Made by a program: the position numbers and the translations under genes. A DNA stretch of 64,000 nucleotides from Flavobacteriales bacterium UBA3477 (GTDB lineage Bacteria > Bacteroidota > Bacteroidia > Flavobacteriales > Schleiferiaceae). Positions within the stretch are counted from its first letter, which is position 1. The number at the start of each line of letters is the position of its first letter. The stretch covers positions 48,966 through 112,965 of the forward strand of contig DFQY01000053.1 of the NCBI GenBank assembly GCA_002378005.1. The letters run 5' to 3'. The notes below the pieces were generated by a model that was not told where the DNA came from, did not search any database, and saw only the letters and a program-made list of their open reading frames with translations. This document shows positions 16,350 through 25,574 of this stretch, one piece after another.

Positions 16350-17645
16350 ATGCAGACAGCCGTAATCCTTGCTGGAGGAAAAGGAACAAGATTGGCCTCG
16401 GTGAGAAAGGATATTCCGAAACCGTTGATGCCCGTATTGGACAAACCCTTACTCCAGTATCAAATAGAATTATTGGTCGAGCACGGGTTTACTAAGGTTT
16501 GGCTCATTGTTGGGCATTTACACGAGCAAATCCAGGAGTATTTTGAAGATGGATCGCGATTTGGCATTGATATTCGGTACTATATCGAGGACGTGCCTCT
16601 AGGTACAGTGGGCGGTGTAAAAGCGCTCGAAGCTCACTTGACGGAACCATTCTTGGTGTTGTACGGAGATGTAATGATGAATATGGATCTAGAAAAATTA
16701 GTCCTATTCCATCAACATAAAGGGGCCGATGCCACATTGGTGGTACATCCTAACGATCATCCTTACGACAGCGATTTATTGGACGTCGACGGTCAAGACC
16801 AGGTTACTGCCTTCTATCCAAAACCACATCCCGAAAATTTGCGCTATAGGAATTTGGTGAATGCGGCTGCCTATGTGTTCAATCCATCGGTACTCACAAA
16901 GCTAGAAGCTGGTGTGAAAGCGGATTTTGGAAAGGACATTTTCCCTTGGCTATACAAAAAACTGAAAGTTTATGCCTACAACACTCCTGAATATTTGAAG
17001 GATATGGGGACTCCGGACCGATTATCTAAGGTCGAGCAGGCCATATCTTCCGGCAAGGCGGCCCAACGAAACTTAAAAAACCTTCAACGCTGTATTTTCT
17101 TAGATCGTGACGGTGTCATCAACATCGATACTGATTTAATTCACAGGGCCGAAGATTTTGAACATTACCCCTTTGCTGGTGAGAGTATTCGAAAGATCAA
17201 TAAGATGGGGTTTTTAGCCATTGTAGTCACTAATCAAAGTGTATTGGCCCGTGGCATGTGCTCTGTGTCGGATTTGGATGAGATTCATAAGAAGATGGAA
17301 ACAGAATTAGGCCATCAAGGTGCATACGTCGAAGCCATTTACTATTGCCCGCACCATCCACACGGCGGTTTCCCCGAGGAAGTTCCCGAACTAAAAATAG
17401 ATTGTCATTGCCGCAAACCCAAGCCCGGAATGCTCTTGGATGCTGCGAAGCGTTTTAACATTGACCTATCACAGAGTTATCTTATTGGCGATAGTCCTAG
17501 AGATATTGAGGCCGGCAAAAATGCGGGTGTAACAACTATTCGTGTGAAAACTGGGCATGGTATGAAGCCAAGTGCGACAGCACCGGATCACTACGTGCAG
17601 GATTTAGCTGCGGCCGTGGCGTTGATCGAATCGCTTGAGAAATAG
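16350..17645 (+). CDS. Bifunctional heptose-1-phosphate guanylyltransferase / heptose-1,7-bisphosphate phosphatase (HddC-GmhB fusion)
   Basis: A 431-residue fusion. Residues 1-~235 are a sugar-phosphate nucleotidyltransferase with AVILAGGKGTRL at the start and YGDVMMNMD at 105-113. Residues ~247-431 are a GmhB-type HAD phosphatase with FLDRDGVIN (250-258), VVTNQS (292-297), a zinc loop (CPHHPHGG at 333-340, CHC at 352-354) and IGDSPRD (379-385). Together they would remove the 7-phosphate and form GDP-D-glycero-alpha-D-manno-heptose. The matching kinase is at 62364-63347. The guanylyl specificity is inferred from the fusion partner; a glucose-1-phosphate-type transferase cannot be excluded from sequence alone. 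Confidence 0.85.
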   Translation: MQTAVILAGGKGTRLASVRKDIPKPLMPVLDKPLLQYQIELLVEHGFTKVWLIVGHLHEQIQEYFEDGSRFGIDIRYYIEDVPLGTVGGVKALEAHLTEPFLVLYGDVMMNMDLEKLVLFHQHKGADATLVVHPNDHPYDSDLLDVDGQDQVTAFYPKPHPENLRYRNLVNAAAYVFNPSVLTKLEAGVKADFGKDIFPWLYKKLKVYAYNTPEYLKDMGTPDRLSKVEQAISSGKAAQRNLKNLQRCIFLDRDGVINIDTDLIHRAEDFEHYPFAGESIRKINKMGFLAIVVTNQSVLARGMCSVSDLDEIHKKMETELGHQGAYVEAIYYCPHHPHGGFPEEVPELKIDCHCRKPKPGMLLDAAKRFNIDLSQSYLIGDSPRDIEAGKNAGVTTIRVKTGHGMKPSATAPDHYVQDLAAAVALIESLEK

Positions 17646-17646
17646 A

Positions 17647-20600
17647 TTACTTTCCGTCGAAGTCTTTGCGGTATTGAATCCCAACGCCTTGGGTGTACGG
17701 GCCTGTATTCTGAAGTAGCGGATCGTTTCTATTACTTCTATTGAAAGCGCGTAGTACCGTACGACCGTCTTTGGTCAGCTCATATTCTATCTGTGTATCG
17801 CCGAGCAATAACGTAGAAGACCCATCAGAGGCAATAGGTACGTCTAAAGAGGAATTGATGCGCAACCTGCCTTCCATGAAGTCCTTGCTCACTCCAAGAC
17901 GAATCTCATCACCACTTTGTACCAAGGAATTATACGGGTTGTTTCCGGTAGTATAGTCCAATTCTACGTCCACATAGGATCCCAACCCTGCTGCTATCCA
18001 AGTCCCAAATTGGCTTACCAAAACCTCCGAGGTAGAACGGGTAAAAGACTCACTCAGATTAATTCCTTCTTGTACTCCCAAGTTCTGACGGTAGAAGTCA
18101 CCTAGCATCAGTAATGAAAATGCTTGGTAATTCATCGCATCGGCGGTGAGTATACGACGTTCCAATTCTTGTTGGTAAGAAGACGGGCTATTAGGCAAGA
18201 CGATATCAAAACCTATTTCTGGCTGCATTAACGAACCGGTCAGGGTGATAATCAAATCTACATCTACGTTCTCGTTAGAATAGTTTGCATTTGTCACTAA
18301 CCCTTTTAAATCCGTATTTACCGAATATTTAGCTTGGAGATTCACCTCTGCACCATATAAATCGCCTGACCATAAAATGGTACCGCCAGGGATCAACTCA
18401 AAGGGCTTGTTAATGATTCCCTGCAAGGTGAATAGATAATCTCCCGAAGCTATGGTATACAGTCCGTACAACTCAAACGATTCATCTTCCAAGATTTTAA
18501 CGCGCATATTTCCCGTCCCTCTTGACGAAATAATATCGCCCATCACCTCGTCCAAAATGAGTTCAACTAGTGCATCGGGCAGCACTTCTAATTCCATATC
18601 TGTGGTGAAGTACTCCAGAGATTTGGACTTGGAAGTATCTACGGGAGCCCGAAACTCATTGGAAACGAATCGCAAAAAAGAAGGGGTCTCCACTTCAGTG
18701 GGATTATCTAATGGAATCTTCAAGATCGATCCTTTTTTAGTGGTGGCATTTAGGCCCAAGTGTATTTGCTCCACCGGGCCTTCTACGACAAGATCCCCAT
18801 CGACTATTCCTGTACCATAGAAATACGAATCATATGCCCTATTCAACTGCATCCCAAGGGCACTATCAGCCGTGAGATGAACATCAAAGTCTAGCGTTGA
18901 AAAGCGATTATGTTCAATTCCTCCCCAAGTCAATGCCGCTGTGCTGTTGGTACCGTCCGTCCAATACCCCGAGTCCAATTCTATGCGTTGTTCTTTCAAA
19001 CCAAAATCTAAGCTAGACGCGGATAATGACGTACCAGTGATCGGGATATTGAACGAAGGATTCAATAGCGAAAATTCCCCATCAGCTTCCCAATTCTCCA
19101 CGGGGCCAGTTACGCGAGCGCTCCCGTTCAAAACCCCAGCGGTTTCAGTCAGTACCCCACCTAGTAAAGGTTCGAAGGGGTGAATATCTAGTTGGTCCAC
19201 CACCACAACCATGTCCAAATCATCAATGCTTGGATTATAGTGACCGGATATTCTTGCTTTTGTCGCTCCAGGCTGCAAAAGTGTGCCGTTCAAGAAAATA
19301 TCATTATCAGCTGTAGACCATTGTAAAGTGCTGTTAAAATTACCCAGTAACTCTCTGTTTAACTGCACATTAGACCATTGCAAAGAACCCGACCCTTGTA
19401 GATTTGGCAAGTATGAATCGATACGAAGTATGGCATCTAATCGACCATCGAACTGCATTTGTGGTTCACGATACCAATAGTTCAGCCAATTTGCATTGAT
19501 GTTAGACAATGAAAGACGCAATGGATTTGTGGCCAATTCTCCCAAACCTCCGGTCAATCTTATGGTTCCCAAGGTGCCTTTCAGCATTAAACTATCGGAA
19601 TCAAAACTGGTGCTATTCCATAAGATTGGTGATGCACCTACCAACGATGCGTGATGAGCTCCCATTTGAAGTTCTAACACATTGGGGGTAAATGAGCCCT
19701 TCTTGTACTGTACCCCAGCCAAGAGACTCGTCGGTACACTATCCCTAACATGAGCAGCAGCAGTAAATTCTTGAAACTCTGTATGTGAATCCCAACTCAA
19801 TACTACACTGTCCAAGGGTGTGGAAATACCATCAACCGTTCCAGCCTTGAGCATGGATTGAATTCCACGGCCTTCTTTTGTTCCCTCCCCTTGAATGGCA
19901 AAAGCTTCTACCCCGTTATAATTCAAATGAGGAACGTTCAAGCTATAATTCCAAGTTGAGGACGAACCATTAAAATTGGCCACCATATACCCTCCCTCTG
20001 GAAGAATTACTCCTAGGTGCAGCAACTGGCTCAACCAATCAATAGTACTAGCTTCAAAAGCAAACTTCGCATTTACTTTGTTGGCCACCTTCGGACCGCC
20101 GGCTAAATCATTAAAAAGTACGCCGGGTATTGCCCTCAAGCCATTCCAATCAAAAATACCTTCAATGTAGCCTTGCATAACATCACTACTCACGCCTATC
20201 CGTCTGCCAGTCCCTTGTTTTTCGTGTACAACATCAAACGCATTGATGAAAACGACATCTGTTGGGCGTTGCAGCAAGATGTCCTGTGCACTAAAGAACC
20301 CTGTTAAATCTTCTTTCAGCAACCCTGCCATTCGGGCACTTAAGATCTGTCCTGTATCTAAGGGGTCCAGCAATTCAAGCCCTAAGGCATTGATATTGGA
20401 TTGTACTTTAAAAGTTCCTTGTTCTGCGACAAGTGAACCGTCGATATCCATCAGGCTATCCAGACAAGACAACCATATGGAATCCTTAGTTGTTAGATGT
20501 TGCCAATTAAAACTCAAGCCTCTGACGGAATAATCATCAAACATCATTATCGGTGCTAACCCCACCACTTGTGTGCCTTGATCTGTAATGAGCGCTTCTA

Positions 20601-21783
20601 GGTTAGGTTTAATGGCCGCCTTCACAGAGCCTCCGCTAAGTGGTCCTTGAGTAAAGTTGGGGAGATTTAGCTCCAATCGAGCAACATCCTTCCATTCTTT
20701 TGACCAAATTCTAACGGTATTCATTCCCTTACTTGCCCCGAGATCATAGGCTAACGTACCTGATTCCAGTGATCCTTGAATCGAATATTGTAGATCAGCG
20801 GCCTGCATCGCAGGTACGGTCAACCATTGAGACAGCATAGTACTGTCATAAGCTTCCTGGTACAAGTGCAGGTTTCCTTTCAAATTGTACCGAGGGTTGT
20901 TGAGCTGCGCAATAGCTGTACCGGTGAAGTATTGATGATAGAATTGGGCCGTAGTAATAATAGAATCGAAAGATGGTCCAGAAATTTCCAGATCTAGTGC
21001 TACATCTCGTATAAACCCGCCCCATTCCGCCGGAATTTGTGACAATTTGAAATCTTGCGTGGTACTTACCCTGGCATCACAACGTATACTTTTCTCATCC
21101 CATTGAACATCACAAAGTACCGTTGCACCTAGGTTAATGTTTGCATCCATTTTAAATGCATTGATTTTGCCGAGGTTGAGTTGGGTGATATGAACATTCG
21201 TTTCAATGGTGTCCCATGTTAGAGCACCACTCAGGGCTTGACACGCTACACCTTCGGAAAACGATACTTTCGAAGTCAATAGATCTCCTCGAATATGTTG
21301 TTCATTCGGCAGTTCTACTTCGAAAAATTGAATGATGTTGTTGGCTATAGCAAGAGGAAAGCCTTCAGTCGGCGTGTCCGAGGGTAATCCACGAAGCCAC
21401 TCTGAAAACAATGCCGTATCACTTGCATCGATGCTGACCGTATCGCAAGAAATGGATGCTACGTCTACCATTCCTTGTCTCCAGCGTACATCAGCGATAC
21501 TCACTCCTTTGAGTGTGGCAATAGTTTTTTGATGAAGTCGTAGGTCCAATTTTGCCATCGTAAATTCCCCATCCGCATAATCCATCCCTGAAAAATCCGT
21601 ACTCACACCCATATTTTCTAATGCGGGTGAAGCGTAGCTTTTATAAAGAAAGTGCTGAACGGATTTTGAATGAAGGACGAGCCAAAATGCTAAGCAACCG
21701 GCCCCTAGTAGTAATCCTAAACCAATTCCCAATCTACGGGTGGTTCTCATGGCGGTACTTTGATGTATTTTTGGGGCATTCAT
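17647..21783 (-). CDS. TamB-like translocation/assembly module protein (DUF490 C-terminal domain)
   Basis: A giant AsmA/TamB-type protein with one N-terminal membrane helix (around LGIGLGLLLGAGCLAFWLV) and a very long beta-rich body that in the family forms a hydrophobic groove bridging inner and outer membranes for lipid transport or outer-membrane protein assembly. The C-terminal ~400 residues carry the DUF490/TamB domain, including GDYLFTLQGIINKPFELIPG and a terminal barrel-like segment. As given, 1378 residues; an internal ATG at 21750 (MRTTRRLG) gives 1367 residues with a better-placed helix and is an equally good start. If the longer start is used, its ATG shares CATG with tsaD. Confidence 0.85.
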   Translation of the reverse strand: MNAPKIHQSTAMRTTRRLGIGLGLLLGAGCLAFWLVLHSKSVQHFLYKSYASPALENMGVSTDFSGMDYADGEFTMAKLDLRLHQKTIATLKGVSIADVRWRQGMVDVASISCDTVSIDASDTALFSEWLRGLPSDTPTEGFPLAIANNIIQFFEVELPNEQHIRGDLLTSKVSFSEGVACQALSGALTWDTIETNVHITQLNLGKINAFKMDANINLGATVLCDVQWDEKSIRCDARVSTTQDFKLSQIPAEWGGFIRDVALDLEISGPSFDSIITTAQFYHQYFTGTAIAQLNNPRYNLKGNLHLYQEAYDSTMLSQWLTVPAMQAADLQYSIQGSLESGTLAYDLGASKGMNTVRIWSKEWKDVARLELNLPNFTQGPLSGGSVKAAIKPNLEALITDQGTQVVGLAPIMMFDDYSVRGLSFNWQHLTTKDSIWLSCLDSLMDIDGSLVAEQGTFKVQSNINALGLELLDPLDTGQILSARMAGLLKEDLTGFFSAQDILLQRPTDVVFINAFDVVHEKQGTGRRIGVSSDVMQGYIEGIFDWNGLRAIPGVLFNDLAGGPKVANKVNAKFAFEASTIDWLSQLLHLGVILPEGGYMVANFNGSSSTWNYSLNVPHLNYNGVEAFAIQGEGTKEGRGIQSMLKAGTVDGISTPLDSVVLSWDSHTEFQEFTAAAHVRDSVPTSLLAGVQYKKGSFTPNVLELQMGAHHASLVGASPILWNSTSFDSDSLMLKGTLGTIRLTGGLGELATNPLRLSLSNINANWLNYWYREPQMQFDGRLDAILRIDSYLPNLQGSGSLQWSNVQLNRELLGNFNSTLQWSTADNDIFLNGTLLQPGATKARISGHYNPSIDDLDMVVVVDQLDIHPFEPLLGGVLTETAGVLNGSARVTGPVENWEADGEFSLLNPSFNIPITGTSLSASSLDFGLKEQRIELDSGYWTDGTNSTAALTWGGIEHNRFSTLDFDVHLTADSALGMQLNRAYDSYFYGTGIVDGDLVVEGPVEQIHLGLNATTKKGSILKIPLDNPTEVETPSFLRFVSNEFRAPVDTSKSKSLEYFTTDMELEVLPDALVELILDEVMGDIISSRGTGNMRVKILEDESFELYGLYTIASGDYLFTLQGIINKPFELIPGGTILWSGDLYGAEVNLQAKYSVNTDLKGLVTNANYSNENVDVDLIITLTGSLMQPEIGFDIVLPNSPSSYQQELERRILTADAMNYQAFSLLMLGDFYRQNLGVQEGINLSESFTRSTSEVLVSQFGTWIAAGLGSYVDVELDYTTGNNPYNSLVQSGDEIRLGVSKDFMEGRLRINSSLDVPIASDGSSTLLLGDTQIEYELTKDGRTVLRAFNRSNRNDPLLQNTGPYTQGVGIQYRKDFDGK
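21744..21773 (+). promoter_or_regulatory. Candidate promoter of tsaD, near-leaderless
   Basis: An exact TATTTTTG (21766-21773) is preceded, after 19 nt, by TTC (21744-21746) in place of TTG. The box ends 8 nt before the tsaD ATG, so the transcript would have only a few leader bases. It sits within the first codons of the divergent tamB-like gene. Confidence 0.5.
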
Positions 21784-22801
21784 GAAGCAACAACCTTATA
21801 TTCTAGCTATTGAAAGCTCTTGCGACGACACCAGTGCTGCTGTATTGCATGGCAACGCGCTGTTGTCCAACATTGTCGCTTCCCAAAAGGTGCATGAAGA
21901 ATACGGCGGAGTCGTACCAGAATTGGCCTCTAGAGCGCATCAACAAAATATTGTACCCACGGTAAATCATGCGTTAAAGGTAGCAAATATCGAGCCCCAA
22001 GATTTAGACGCCATCGCATTTACCAACGGCCCTGGACTTATGGGATCCTTGCTTGTAGGCACCTCATTTGCTAAGAGTATAAGTTTCGCACTTGATATTC
22101 CGCTCATCCCGGTGCATCACATGCATGCCCATATTCTGGCCCACCTCATTAAAGGAGCTCACGAAAAGCCCATTATCTTTCCTTTCCTGTGCCTCACTGT
22201 CAGTGGGGGGCATACCCAATTAGTCAAGGTGGAAGGACCTAAACAAATGACAGTTTTAGGAGAAACTATTGATGACGCTGTCGGTGAAGCCTTTGATAAG
22301 GCGGCTAAGATACTAGGGCTTCCCTATCCTGGTGGACCAATGATCGATAAGCTTGCCGCTGAGGGCAATGCTGAATTCCTGACTTTCGCAAAGCCAAATT
22401 TACCAAAGTACGATTTTAGCTTTTCTGGTTTGAAAACAAGTTTCCTCTATACCCTGCAGCAAAAGGTAAAGGATCATCCAAATTTTGTAGCTGAACACCT
22501 CAATGATATCTGTGCCAGTTACCAAAAAGCATTGATTGACGCACTGATGCGAAAGGTTAAAAAAGCAGCTAAGGATACTGGTATTCAGAACTTTGCGATT
22601 GCGGGTGGTGTAAGCGCTAATAGTGCATTGCGCAAAGAATTAAAAACCTGGGGAGCAAAGCATAAGTTATCTATTTTCGTGCCCCCGTTTGAGTATACTA
22701 CAGACAATGCTGCCATGATTGGTATTGCTGGATACTACAACTATTTGGCCGGTGAAAATGCGCCTTTGAGCACCGGAGCACGAGCGAAAATTAAATTTTA
22801 G
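21782..22801 (+). CDS. tsaD: tRNA N6-adenosine threonylcarbamoyltransferase
   Basis: Transfers the threonylcarbamoyl group from TC-AMP to A37 of ANN-decoding tRNAs, making t6A. The 339-residue protein shows the N-terminal ESSCDDTSAAV, the metal-binding HHMHAH at 112-117, SGGHTQL, and the C-terminal DNAAMIG. TsaC, which makes TC-AMP, is also in this window at 39110-40060. The ATG shares the CATG palindrome with one possible start of the divergent TamB-like gene. It is followed after 53 bp by the rimB-like gene. Confidence 0.97.
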   Translation: MKQQPYILAIESSCDDTSAAVLHGNALLSNIVASQKVHEEYGGVVPELASRAHQQNIVPTVNHALKVANIEPQDLDAIAFTNGPGLMGSLLVGTSFAKSISFALDIPLIPVHHMHAHILAHLIKGAHEKPIIFPFLCLTVSGGHTQLVKVEGPKQMTVLGETIDDAVGEAFDKAAKILGLPYPGGPMIDKLAAEGNAEFLTFAKPNLPKYDFSFSGLKTSFLYTLQQKVKDHPNFVAEHLNDICASYQKALIDALMRKVKKAAKDTGIQNFAIAGGVSANSALRKELKTWGAKHKLSIFVPPFEYTTDNAAMIGIAGYYNYLAGENAPLSTGARAKIKF

Positions 22802-22812
22802 TAAATTATTTC

Positions 22813-22845
22813 TACCCTATTGATTCTTAAGAATTTAAATGGGTA
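22813..22845. repeat. 33-bp nested inverted repeat in the tsaD-rimB gap
   Basis: An outer pair TACCC (22813-22817) and GGGTA (22841-22845) encloses a perfect 12-bp palindrome ATTCTTAAGAAT (22823-22834), with 5- and 6-nt arms between them. There is no T tract, so it does not look like a simple terminator. A dimeric regulator site or an mRNA stem ahead of the rimB-like gene are both possible. Confidence 0.5.
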
Positions 22846-22854
22846 ATTCGCGCC

Positions 22855-23268
22855 ATGAAAAATTGGAACATTTTAGGTGCCACTGCAGACGTTTATTTCC
22901 CAGACTTAGGAATCAAAAGTGTGCAAGCACGTGTAGATACCGGAGCCGCTTCCTGTGCCCTTCATGCTTCGTTTATTGAGATAATCGATGAAGAAGGCGA
23001 AGATCCGCTGCTCAAAGTGGTTCTCTTCGACAAGGACTCTGAGTACTACACAGGCAAAGTGCTAGAGTTCAATGATTTTGTGATTCGTAACGTTCGCAAT
23101 TCATTTGGAAAGAAAATGGCACGTCCCATGATTAAAACCACAGTCAGTATTCACAAGCAAGCTTTTCAAGTATTGGTTGGGTTTAGTGACCGTAGCAAAC
23201 TAACTTACGACATGTTGATCGGTAGAAACCTTCTTGAGAAGGGATTCATCGTTGATGTCACGAAATAA
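22855..23268 (+). CDS. RimB-like retropepsin-fold protease (ATP-dependent zinc protease family)
   Basis: A 137-residue protein of the family often found beside RimK. The aspartyl-protease-like motif RVDTGAASCALHA has the catalytic aspartate at D28, and DMLIGRNLL near the C-terminus is the second family motif. In pseudomonads the RimA/RimB/RimK set controls glutamylation of ribosomal protein S6; RimB is thought to trim the added residues. Here it is 9 bp upstream of rimK, which supports the same pairing. No RimA is seen. Confidence 0.85.
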   Translation: MKNWNILGATADVYFPDLGIKSVQARVDTGAASCALHASFIEIIDEEGEDPLLKVVLFDKDSEYYTGKVLEFNDFVIRNVRNSFGKKMARPMIKTTVSIHKQAFQVLVGFSDRSKLTYDMLIGRNLLEKGFIVDVTK

Positions 23269-23277
23269 CTAGAAGCT

Positions 23278-24189
23278 ATGAAATTAGCCATTCTTAGCGC
23301 CAACCCTTCCCTCTACTCTACCAATAGATTAAAGGAAGCTGCTGAAAAGCGGGGACACGACGTAGAAGTCATCAATCACAACCATTGTTATGTGGCCATG
23401 GAGACTGATGCGAATTCGGTCTATCTAGGCGATCACGAACTAGAGGGCTTTGATGCGATCATCCCTAGAATTGGGGCTTCTGTAACATTCTACGGATCAA
23501 GTATTATTCGTCAGTTTGAGGTTAAGCATGTATACACTACGCTGAGTTCTTTGGCATTGGTTCGATCTAGAGATAAGCTTAGAGCCACTCAGGTATTGGC
23601 CAAACATGGTATAGGCATTCCTAAAACAGTTTTTGCGAAACAACCTCGCGACGTTCAGAATCTTATAAAAACCGTTGGGGGTCCACCACTTGTCGTAAAG
23701 CTACTCGAGGGTACTCAAGGTCTTGGCGTGGTACTTGCAGAAACCAAAACAGCTGCTAAGAGTGTCATTGAAGCGTTTTACGGACTCAATGCCAACATTC
23801 TAGTGCAAGAGTTCATTAAAGAAGCAGGAGGCTCCGATATTCGTGCCTTAGTAGTTGGTGGAAAAGTTGTGGCAGCCTACAAACGTCAGGGCCAAGAGGG
23901 AGAGTTCCGTTCTAATCTACACCGCGGCGGTATGGGTGTCAAAGTGAAACTTAATGCGCTAGAGAAAAAGACAGCCATTGCTGCGACAAAAGCACTAGGC
24001 TTAAATGTAGCGGGTGTTGATATGCTGAGATCTGAAAGAGGTCCACTAGTGCTTGAGGTGAATAGTTCACCTGGCATTGAAGGTGTCGAAAAAGTGACGG
24101 GTATTGATGTTGCCGATAAAATCATAGCGTTCGTCGAAACCCAAATCGAGCGTCCCCTGACGAAAACTAAAGATAAGGTAGGCGTATAA
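23278..24189 (+). CDS. rimK: RimK ribosomal protein S6 glutamate ligase (ATP-grasp)
   Basis: A 303-residue ATP-grasp ligase expected to add glutamates to the C-terminus of ribosomal protein S6. The N-terminal pre-ATP-grasp segment begins MKLAILSANPSLYS. The ATP-grasp signatures are KLLEGTQGLGVVLAE, FIKEAGGSDIRALVVGGKVV and the metal-binding LVLEVNSSPGIEG. Spacing to the rimB-like gene is 9 bp, and it overlaps rsmE by one base, so the three genes are likely one transcript with shared ribosome-related roles. Confidence 0.93.
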   Translation: MKLAILSANPSLYSTNRLKEAAEKRGHDVEVINHNHCYVAMETDANSVYLGDHELEGFDAIIPRIGASVTFYGSSIIRQFEVKHVYTTLSSLALVRSRDKLRATQVLAKHGIGIPKTVFAKQPRDVQNLIKTVGGPPLVVKLLEGTQGLGVVLAETKTAAKSVIEAFYGLNANILVQEFIKEAGGSDIRALVVGGKVVAAYKRQGQEGEFRSNLHRGGMGVKVKLNALEKKTAIAATKALGLNVAGVDMLRSERGPLVLEVNSSPGIEGVEKVTGIDVADKIIAFVETQIERPLTKTKDKVGV

Positions 24190-24887
24190 TGCAACTCTTT
24201 TATGGATATATCCAAGGAACAGAATTCCATTTAGATGCGGGAGAAATTCAGCATTGTGTGAAAGTCCTTCGAAAGTCTGTCGGAGATCACATACACTTCA
24301 TCACCGGAGATGGAGCACTCTATCAGGGTGAAATCTCTTTTGTTTCAAAATCAAAGGTTTACGGTTCATTTTCTAAAGTAGAGCATGAATTCGGTAAGGT
24401 CCCTTATGATTTAACCATTGCCATTGCTCCCACCAAAAGTATGGATAGGATTGAGGCATTCGTTGAGAAGGCCGTTGAGATGGGCATCAATCGAATCATA
24501 CCGATCATTTGTGAGCACAGCGAACGTCGTACGATTAAAACGGAGCGCCTTCGTAAAATCGCCTTGAGTGCCACTAAACAAAGCCTAAAAGGTGCATTAG
24601 TGCACATAGACGAAGCCATTAGCTTTCAAGACTTTCTAGCCGAAAAGCAAGAACAGGTAATGATCGCACATTGTGAAAATGAAGTAACTAAGAAAGGCAT
24701 CCATGAAGTGTTGAATACTTCCAAACCCTTATGCATCATGATAGGCCCAGAGGGAGATTTCTCACCTGCCGAAGTACTCGCAGCAACAACGGCAGGCGCT
24801 AAGCCAATTCATCTGGGCTCGAGCCGTCTTCGTACCGAAACTGCGGGCCTTGTGGCCGTTGCGACGGTGTACCATTTGTTGGGCTGA
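24189..24887 (+). CDS. rsmE: 16S rRNA m3U1498 methyltransferase
   Basis: A 232-residue SPOUT-class methyltransferase. The N-terminal PUA-like domain includes HCVKVLRKSVGD, and the C-terminal knot has the diagnostic motifs MIGPEGDFSPAE and HLGSSRLRTETAGLVA. It methylates N3 of U1498 in the decoding site of 16S rRNA. It starts on the last base of the rimK stop. Its final 89 bp are also coding, in antisense, for the tail of the rhomboid protein. Confidence 0.95.
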   Translation: MQLFYGYIQGTEFHLDAGEIQHCVKVLRKSVGDHIHFITGDGALYQGEISFVSKSKVYGSFSKVEHEFGKVPYDLTIAIAPTKSMDRIEAFVEKAVEMGINRIIPIICEHSERRTIKTERLRKIALSATKQSLKGALVHIDEAISFQDFLAEKQEQVMIAHCENEVTKKGIHEVLNTSKPLCIMIGPEGDFSPAEVLAATTAGAKPIHLGSSRLRTETAGLVAVATVYHLLG

Positions 24888-25548
24888 TTTTTTCGTAGTC
24901 CAACTCCCTTTCAAAGGGATGCTTCCAATCATCCCACAATACCTCCTCTTCCTCCTCACGTTCTTTATTCCGCAAGGATTCAATAGGTTCCAATTTGCGG
25001 TAGTACAGTGCCAACAGCACCCCTACAATGGCTCCACTTAAGTGACCTTCATAGCTTATGGTAGGGTCATGAGGCAACACTCCCCATACAAAACTCCCGT
25101 ATAAGAAGACCATTAATAGGCTTTGCGCCAATAACTTAATATGCAGGCGCATAACCCCGCTAAAGAACACAAAGGCTACCATAGCGTACAACCAAGCGCT
25201 TGCCCCAATATGTACATTTGGCCTACCAATGAACCATAATAACACCCCAGGCGCCATGAGACTGATAAACCAAATCCGGTCGAAAATCTTCGGAAAACTG
25301 TAGCGAATCAACACTCCTACAAAGAATAGGCTGATGGTATTACTTGCTATATGATTCACATCACTGTGCAACCAAGAAAAAGTTATAGGCCCATACCAAG
25401 AATGAACATCACCTGGTACGATACCAAATTTTCGTAAAGGAATACCGGCACTTTCCTCCAAAAGAAAGATGGACCATGCAATGATGAGCCAAAGACTTGG
25501 CCACAAAAACAAGCCTTTATGAATTCCATATTTTCTCCAATGAGACAT
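24799..25548 (-). CDS. Rhomboid family intramembrane serine protease with acidic tail
   Basis: A 249-residue membrane protein when started at the ATG at 25548 (MSHWRKYGIHKG); the upstream in-frame start would run into rarA. It has about six helices. The rhomboid dyad is visible: the serine at S117 in GASAW and the histidine at H169 in EGHLSG, with the supporting HSDVNHIASN motif at 61-70. After residue ~190 there is a hydrophilic tail of ~60 residues, rich in E and D. The last ~29 codons overlap rsmE in antisense. Substrates are unknown. It is divergent from rarA with a 26-bp gap. Confidence 0.88.
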   Translation of the reverse strand: MSHWRKYGIHKGLFLWPSLWLIIAWSIFLLEESAGIPLRKFGIVPGDVHSWYGPITFSWLHSDVNHIASNTISLFFVGVLIRYSFPKIFDRIWFISLMAPGVLLWFIGRPNVHIGASAWLYAMVAFVFFSGVMRLHIKLLAQSLLMVFLYGSFVWGVLPHDPTISYEGHLSGAIVGVLLALYYRKLEPIESLRNKEREEEEEVLWDDWKHPFERELDYEKISPTNGTPSQRPQGPQFRYEDGSSPDELA

Positions 25549-25574
25549 AGCGAAAAGATAGTTACTTTCGAGGA

